Source: Siderastrea siderea (taxonomy: Eukaryota; Cnidaria; Anthozoa; Scleractinia; Rhizangiidae). From it: a stretch of 64,000 bases of DNA. The notes below the pieces were generated by a model. That model worked only from the letters and a program-made list of their open reading frames with translations, was not told the DNA's origin and made no database searches. Below, piece after piece: positions 59,288-64,000 of this stretch. A program made the position numbers and the translations under genes. Position 1 is the first letter of the stretch, and every line of letters begins with the position of its first letter. Location of the stretch: assembly GCA_964030785.1 (NCBI GenBank), contig OZ034968.1:55029730-55093729 (forward strand). The letters are read 5' to 3'.

Positions 59288-59647
59288 TTGATGGCTGCCG
59301 GGTTCAACAACTGTCAGATTACGGAAGCAATCCAAAACCTACCACCAGAGTTACGTGAGATAATTTACAAACATTACCTCGCCATAAAACTGAAAGAGCG
59401 AGAGGCTTTGGGTTGGAACCTGGTTCACAATGAGCTTTTAATACAACCTTTCTGTCCTGAAAGGCAGCGGCTTGTTCATATTCTGGTGTGTGTGGCCTAT
59501 ATGCATTGTTGTTGTGGAGGGTGTTGTTTCCCTTGTTATAAACAAGAAGAAATCTTACATGAAATAACCACCCCAGTTCCAATACTTGATATAACTTTAG
59601 TCAAATATTGTACTGATTTGTTTGAAGAATTTTATCATAATCATTAA
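59288..59647 (+). CDS. Cys-rich element protein, paralogue 2, with F-box-like start
   Basis: 119 residues, 32 bp after paralogue 1. The N-terminus NLPPELREIIYKHYLAIKL is F-box-like. The shared core follows (VHNELLIQPFCPERQRLVHI) and a dense Cys cluster CCCGGCCFPC. The stop lies one base from the stop of the converging minus-strand gene. A role in host ubiquitin machinery is a guess based on the F-box likeness. Confidence 0.7.
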   Translation: MMAAGFNNCQITEAIQNLPPELREIIYKHYLAIKLKEREALGWNLVHNELLIQPFCPERQRLVHILVCVAYMHCCCGGCCFPCYKQEEILHEITTPVPILDITLVKYCTDLFEEFYHNH

Positions 59648-59648
59648 T

Positions 59649-60032
59649 TTATTTTTTTAATCTATAAACAAAATATTCATTTCCTTCATCAGACAATTCT
59701 ACACCCATTTTTTTAACAAATCGATAAGGATAATATATAAGATCTTCAACAAGCCGTTTTGGAGCCCATGCACGAAAAATTTCACGATCTTTTGATTTTA
59801 AAGTTAAAACAGCTGAAATCCCAAATTTACTTTTTCGGTGTGTAAAGTTTAGTATTCTATATATTCCATCAGAAATATCTCTCCATTTGAAAATTTCAAC
59901 AATTTCAAAACATTCTTCTGTTGGCCATTCTTCTTTGTCAGAGAAATCTGGTTCATCAATTAACATAATTTTTGATGGGAAATCTTGTGAGATCGTGTGT
60001 TGATCTGTGTAGACATCCATTGTAAGATACAA
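59649..60032 (-). CDS. 127-aa element protein, possible OB-fold nucleic-acid binder
   Basis: 127 residues. An acidic N-terminal third is followed by FKWRDISDGIYRILNF, KFGISAVLTL and FRAWAPKRLVEDL, a beta-rich pattern that could be an OB fold. I do not recognise the family; ssDNA binding is only a hypothesis. It is divergent from the 60,056 ORF with 23 bp between the starts. Confidence 0.65.
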   Translation of the reverse strand: MYLTMDVYTDQHTISQDFPSKIMLIDEPDFSDKEEWPTEECFEIVEIFKWRDISDGIYRILNFTHRKSKFGISAVLTLKSKDREIFRAWAPKRLVEDLIYYPYRFVKKMGVELSDEGNEYFVYRLKK

Positions 60033-60055
60033 TTGGTATACATTTGTTTAATAGC

Positions 60056-60175
60056 ATGTACTTTTCTGCTCGACCTAAAATTAAACCACCCAGCGCACAA
60101 AAAAGAAGAAAATTAGATAAACACAAAAAAACAGGACACAATGAATATACATATTTTAATAAGGATTTTTATTGA
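60056..60175 (+). CDS. Small basic protein, 39 aa
   Basis: The frame starts MYFSARPKIKPPSAQKRRKL and ends DFY then TGA; 12 of the first 28 residues are Lys or Arg. A related basic stretch (NKPPSIKKKKRLKR) follows the palindrome at ~58,812. It could be a core/condensing peptide as in adeno-related viruses, but it is very short. Confidence 0.4.
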   Translation: MYFSARPKIKPPSAQKRRKLDKHKKTGHNEYTYFNKDFY

Positions 60176-60216
60176 AAATATAAACAAACTAAAGTTATAC
60201 AAAAATAGAAAGTTAC

Positions 60217-60400
60217 AGTCTCTTGACAACGGCGGTCATAAAATGACCGCGGTTTCCAAGGAGTTTTTCCTCTTAACAACGGCAGTCATAAAATGACCGC
60301 GGTTTCCATGGAGATTTTGCCTCTTGACAACGGCGGTTTCCAAGGAAATTCAGCCTCTTGACAACGGCGGTCATTTAATGACCGCGGTTTCTAAGGAGAT
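60217..60400. repeat. Tandem hairpin repeat, 4 units
   Basis: Units of ~50 bp read TTGACAACGGCGGTCATAAA then ATGACCGCGGTTTCCAAGGA. Each contains a GCGGTCAT/ATGACCGC hairpin. The third unit lacks exactly the hairpin core, as if deleted between two GCGGT copies. Confidence 0.85.
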
Positions 60401-60403
60401 TAA

Positions 60404-60601
60404 ACATTAGTCCTGAAAATTTTCAAAGATACAGTTTCTTGGTTAACTGAAACCAGACACAGTTTTTTCGTGTTTGAACGACTTGTTGCCAATAGGACTG
60501 GTATTCAGGTACTTCCAAAACTTTACGGATTTGCGAGACTTGATGAAGGTTTTTTGAAGTACACACTTGCTACCAGCAATCCTTCAGCTTCCCTTTTGTA
60601 A
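60404..60601 (+). pseudogene. Kinase N-lobe-like fragment
   Basis: A 65-codon stretch open between stops, without ATG. It reads LVLKIFKDTV, then FFVFERLVANRTGIQVLPKL and YGFARLDEG, resembling the beta3 to beta4 part of a protein-kinase fold. It is too short and isolated to be a working gene and may be a captured or decayed fragment. Confidence 0.35.
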
Positions 60602-61372
60602 AGGAAGTTTTCAAGAAAATGTTTTCATTTCATCACGATACCTGATATACAAATTTTGAAGTATTGCCTTCTGCTCCTCGGAGATGCCTGAAGTTTGTGT
60701 ACATTGATCAGTGGTTTTCAATATCTAAAAGATTCAAATCGCAAGAGCCGTCCCATTCCATGTTTGTTTCCAAATGATATAAAATGGGATGATGTCAGTT
60801 TTTCTAGTCGCGGCCAACTTACGTTCAGTTACGACCAGTTACGACCAGTTGAGGCTTGTGAAAACGGCGGATGATACATTTCGGGAACTTTCTTTCGATT
60901 CAGAACAGTAGAGTTTATTCGGGAAAGTCCCGACAATGATGAAAGAAAAACAGATTTAGATGTGAAGTCATGATTCGAAAGATCATGAATGTTCGTCACA
61001 GAGTTGAACTGGATGTTTCTCGGGTTCATTGCTGTATTAGGATTTTTTATAGGTCGTTCTAGATGATTCTATTTACATAACTTTGACAATGTGATGACTC
61101 ATTTCCAAGGGAAAGTCCCGCTACCACCGACTATGTTTTTAATGCATTGAAGCGTGGTATGTAAATTTATCTGTTTTATTATGGAACTACATCTTGTCCT
61201 GAAATTGGGTAGCCATCTTCATCACGAGTTGGTAGCAATATTTTTGAAACACATTCACGAGTAATATATCTTATTTGCAAAATTTCGGGGGGCGTAAGAA
61301 GTTCAACTAGGTGGTAGCAAATAGCTTGCAAAGTTGCAATCATTTCGAAAGATATATAATTACTTTGAAAAT

Positions 61373-61906
61373 CTATAATTGAGTGAATTTTTTATCATAC
61401 TTTCTTTGAACAGATAGCGGAATTTCCATACAATAATCAGTGACGAAATTATCTATCATTTTCAATCTATCAAGAAATACTTTTTCGTCGAAAGCTTCAC
61501 CTCTGAGGTAAAAGCGAATCTCATCAAGTATTTTTTGGTATTCGATACGGGCAAAATTTGCTTGTTCTGTTTTCTTATCATATTTCTTAAGGCTTGCCAC
61601 TGCTTTCAAAGTAAGACCAACACCAGTTAAAGTTGCTATGACAATAGGGTTCAATGTAATTCCTCCGGCCACTGCGGCACTAATAATTAACTTGCCAGCC
61701 GAAAGATTACAAACAAAATTTTTTCTTCGAAAACCGCGATGCAACTTTTCATAGCCATAATGTTTCTTATGGTAATAAGCGTATAAATCTTTCAGAATTT
61801 TAACCTTCTCTTCAGAAAGCGTTTGGTTGATACGGTTGAATTCGAAAATGTCCCGCATTGTGTTATATAATAAATGAAAAAAATGTTTATGGAGTTCTAT
61901 ATTCAA
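61373..61906 (-). CDS. 177-aa putative membrane protein of the element
   Basis: A basic, helical N-terminal part is followed by a hydrophobic stretch rich in Gly/Ala (GKLIISAAVAGGITLNPIVI then LTGVGLTLKAVASL), which could form one or two membrane helices. A charged helical C-terminal half follows (EYQKILDEIRFYLRGEAFDE). It lies 66 bp after the fibre gene on the same strand. Function unknown. Confidence 0.7.
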   Translation of the reverse strand: MNIELHKHFFHLLYNTMRDIFEFNRINQTLSEEKVKILKDLYAYYHKKHYGYEKLHRGFRRKNFVCNLSAGKLIISAAVAGGITLNPIVIATLTGVGLTLKAVASLKKYDKKTEQANFARIEYQKILDEIRFYLRGEAFDEKVFLDRLKMIDNFVTDYCMEIPLSVQRKYDKKFTQL

Positions 61907-61972
61907 TCAATAGTAATATTTCCTCATTTGATACACCCGCCAATTCCACAGCTAAAAGACCAAACGCTAGTA

Positions 61973-63637
61973 CTAAATTGATATTAATTTTATTGTTTGT
62001 AATTGAGTTGCTGTGGTTGAAGTGTAAGGGATTGATTGAGTTAAATGAAAACTGTGTTTTATATTTAAAGAAATAAGTGTATATTGTCTTTTGAGGTTGA
62101 AATAGAGTGCTTTTATAGTTAATATGTGGCTATAATTTGGAATGAGTATTTTATCCCAACCATTTAATAAAAATTTGCGCCCATTTTTGGTATTTAAACG
62201 ACCATGTATATAATGAATGGAATTACTTAATTTATGTCCGTTTAAAGACAAATCTGTTTCCATTACCATTTTTCCATTTTCAATAACAAAAGCGGTGTCA
62301 TAGACACTTGGGTCAACATTTGAAATTGTTTCTTTAACACCATAGACAATTAAATGACCAATTGTTAAAAATGATGGATTACTGACTGTACCGTGCAGAT
62401 CGAGATATAGGTGTTGTGGGGGTGAGCTACCCCATCTGTGAAAATTGATAACTGTTTTGGTGTACTTCTCGAATGTTTTGGTTGTATAATTGGAAACTGA
62501 AATCGTCGTAGCTTGCACTGTCACACTCAACTCATTCGTCTCCGGGGGAAACCATTCAACGACCATTGTGTAATAACCAACCGGAAGTTTATATAGGTTA
62601 AAACCGAGACGTGACCGGTACTGGTTGGGTGAGCCTTTTTCAAACAAGAGTTTAAGTTGGTAAGCTTTTTTATTAATTTGATGTGGAGAATTGGGAAAAT
62701 CGTTAATACCCAAAACCTCGATATTGTTTTCACTCGAAGATTCATCAGTGTCTTCCATCAAGTATCTGAAGGCGTCCCTTTTTTGTCCCGAGTTAATAAT
62801 CTGAGATTCATGAATTTTTTGAGTGACAAGATCTTTCGTAGATGTTATTTCGCTTTGCATAAAAGCAACATTAACTGCGGATTTTGAATCTTTGTAATCG
62901 GTTTGTAAGTTAACAATTTTATTATTATTTAAATTTAAGTCTCCAGACATACTTGTTGCGCCATCAAGTTTGAGAAACTTTTTGTTTGTTACATCATCAA
63001 TTCTGTAGTTAACAAACTCGACACATGCAGCGTCTCTTTTGTTTGATGGAAGATCAAGATTGATAATTGATTTATTTTTCATATCAATATTAGCTCCTTT
63101 ATCCAATTTTTTCGCAAGCTGATTATCGATATACTTTTTGTTTGTGGCTTGGTCTGCCTGTACTGGGTCTTTTACGTTGTAGATTGTATTATTGTTCATA
63201 TCAATGCTTGCTTCCATTTTTCCGCCTTCCTTTTTTGAAAGAAAGATATTTCTCGTGTCTTGATAGTTTATTACCTTTGTCAGATCACCGTGGACAGGAT
63301 AAGGGTTGCTTTTTAATCGCAAAATATCGTACTTATTTTGCATGTCAATATTATCAGAACCGCTGGCACTACCCTGAGGGCCACGATCACCTTTATCGCC
63401 CTTGTCGCCCTTGTCACCCTTGTCGCCTTTTAAACCCCGTGGTCCTTGTGCCCCCTCCTGACCTTGTGGTCCAGCGGGCCCTTTTTCACCTCTTGGACCA
63501 TTAGGACCTTGTGGTCCTCCAGGGCCTTTATCACCCTTCGGTCCAGGAGGACCACCTGGGCCAGGAGGACCAACTTTTCCACTTTCACTCATCGTAGTTT
63601 GGCTAGTTCCACCTATTTGACTGTTAATATACCCCAT
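61973..63637 (-). CDS. Collagen-like fibre protein of the element
   Basis: 554 residues. After a short N-terminus comes an uninterrupted collagen-type Gly-X-Y run (about residues 23-90, ending in [12 protein letters not shown]). Three to four phage-tail-fibre-like repeats follow, in the style of [32 protein letters not shown] and [12 protein letters not shown] beta-rich C-terminal domain of ~230 residues ends it. The design suits a trimeric fibre or virion-surface spike, possibly for attachment. The first ATG at 63637 is 28 bp after the ATPase stop; a second at residue 16 is also possible. Confidence 0.85.
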   Translation of the reverse strand: MGYINSQIGGTSQTTMSESGKVGPPGPGGPPGPKGDKGPGGPQGPNGPRGEKGPAGPQGQEGAQGPRGLKGDKGDKGDKGDKGDRGPQGSASGSDNIDMQNKYDILRLKSNPYPVHGDLTKVINYQDTRNIFLSKKEGGKMEASIDMNNNTIYNVKDPVQADQATNKKYIDNQLAKKLDKGANIDMKNKSIINLDLPSNKRDAACVEFVNYRIDDVTNKKFLKLDGATSMSGDLNLNNNKIVNLQTDYKDSKSAVNVAFMQSEITSTKDLVTQKIHESQIINSGQKRDAFRYLMEDTDESSSENNIEVLGINDFPNSPHQINKKAYQLKLLFEKGSPNQYRSRLGFNLYKLPVGYYTMVVEWFPPETNELSVTVQATTISVSNYTTKTFEKYTKTVINFHRWGSSPPQHLYLDLHGTVSNPSFLTIGHLIVYGVKETISNVDPSVYDTAFVIENGKMVMETDLSLNGHKLSNSIHYIHGRLNTKNGRKFLLNGWDKILIPNYSHILTIKALYFNLKRQYTLISLNIKHSFHLTQSIPYTSTTATQLQTIKLISI

Positions 63638-63665
63638 TATATATCTTCATTAAAATTTTTCTTCA

Positions 63666-64000
63666 TTAATTTTTGGGGTTTGTCATAGTAAAAGAAAGAA
63701 TATTTTTATCGGTGGCACGATCAAAAGCGTCATGATCCACACCTATCTCGTCTGCAATCCGTTTGTTTTCTCTTGGAAGAAATCTGAAAATACAAAAATG
63801 GCTGCAGTTATCACGGATGTTTTTCGGCACCTTGTAGAAAGTTTGAGTGAGGTAAATAACGCAGCAGTTTCTGTGCCGCCTGTTGATAAAATAATTAATG
63901 ATGCTGTTTTGGTTTTTTTCGCAAACAAGATCATCAAAAACAACTATTTTTTGGTTGTCCGCCGGAAGTTCTTCGAGTGGAATGATTTCATCACCGTAAG
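63666..64000 (-). CDS. FtsK/HerA (A32-like) packaging ATPase, C-terminal part
   Basis: An open frame enters from the right edge and stops at TAA 63666-63668, 110 residues visible. It shows a Walker B type strand KIVVFDD, the segment NSIINYFINRRHRN and a sensor-like CVIYLTQTFYKVP, then FRFLPRENKRIADEIG. This order is typical of genome-packaging ATPases of Polintons, adintoviruses and nucleocytoplasmic viruses. Walker A lies outside the window. It has the same strand as the fibre gene. Confidence 0.8.
   Translation of the reverse strand, partial: YGDEIIPLEELPADNQKIVVFDDLVCEKNQNSIINYFINRRHRNCCVIYLTQTFYKVPKNIRDNCSHFCIFRFLPRENKRIADEIGVDHDAFDRATDKNILSFTMTNPKN

Larger units (their letters stand above)
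60176..61372. other. Convergent spacer of the element
   Basis: The spacer lies between the small plus-strand ORF and the 177-aa minus gene. It holds the hairpin repeat at 60,217-60,400 and a kinase-like fragment at 60,404-60,601. From 60,602 to 61,372 I see nothing convincing except GTTACGACCA repeats near 60,825-60,850. Confidence 0.55.
58619..64000. mobile_element. Polinton/Maverick- or adintovirus-like integrated element (one end)
   Basis: A compact, intronless, AT-rich block with tight gene spacing (1 to ~70 bp between most ORFs) contains a packaging ATPase C-terminus, a collagen-like fibre protein and several small orphan proteins. DNA polymerase B, integrase, protease and capsid genes would be expected to the right of the window if the assignment is right. 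The right boundary is not visible. Confidence 0.7.

Noticed and set aside
60217..60400. CRISPR-like repeat array
   Set aside because: Units are contiguous with no unique spacers, and the host is a eukaryote with introns.

Overview
The window is eukaryotic nuclear DNA, most likely from an anthozoan cnidarian such as a stony coral. Genes are split by GT-AG introns, the introns and spacers are packed with small inverted-repeat elements, the motif TACATGTA is common, and two cnidarian-style single-exon class A GPCR genes are present. The species call is an inference from gene content and style; no marker gene fixes it.

Left third (1-19,440): a divergent housekeeping pair shares a ~230-bp promoter with a perfect CRE palindrome. 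GOT1 (cytosolic aspartate aminotransferase) runs leftward; eight exons are visible and the last coding exon is presumably off the left edge. CHMP3/VPS24 (ESCRT-III) runs rightward and is complete in seven exons. GOT1 introns hold a deleted Ty3/Gypsy element with ~100-bp LTRs and several MITEs. CHMP3 intron 6 holds a dense array of GGATCC palindromes. A 1.56-kb element with 29-bp terminal inverted repeats lies at 258-1,813.

Middle (19,441-34,172): an intergenic stretch with two near-identical TTAA-flanked (piggyBac-type) elements; a GPCR reading frame lacking TM1-2 but carrying a ~180-residue Asn/Asp-rich tail; an intact GPCR; a tRNA-Gln(TTG); and a hairpin element with a perfect 9-bp target duplication. 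Next come the last three exons of a UBE3C-like HECT ubiquitin ligase (minus) and, head-to-head 93 bp away, the 3' part of an EGF/sushi membrane protein (plus). Neither has a recognisable 5' end here.

Right-centre (34,173-49,943): after ~7.7 kb with only weak candidate exons lies a gene I do not recognise. It has small Cys-rich domains (C-x5-CC core), a 1,169-codon Ser/Thr-rich mucin exon built of 21-residue repeats, and a last exon coding 50 uninterrupted acidic residues followed by a Gly/Lys tail. All its internal exons are phase 1-1. It looks secreted, and in a coral an organic-matrix role would be a fair hypothesis.

Right end (49,944-64,000): a MITE-rich spacer, then the 3' six exons of CCDC125 (minus). 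About 1 kb upstream of these a near-perfect 182-bp palindrome opens a compact block of intronless ORFs: a duplicated Cys-rich pair, a tiny basic ORF, a 127-aa protein, a 177-aa putative membrane protein, a 554-aa collagen-like fibre protein, and the C-terminal part of an FtsK/HerA (A32-like) packaging ATPase cut by the right edge. I read this as one end of an integrated Polinton/Maverick- or adintovirus-like element.
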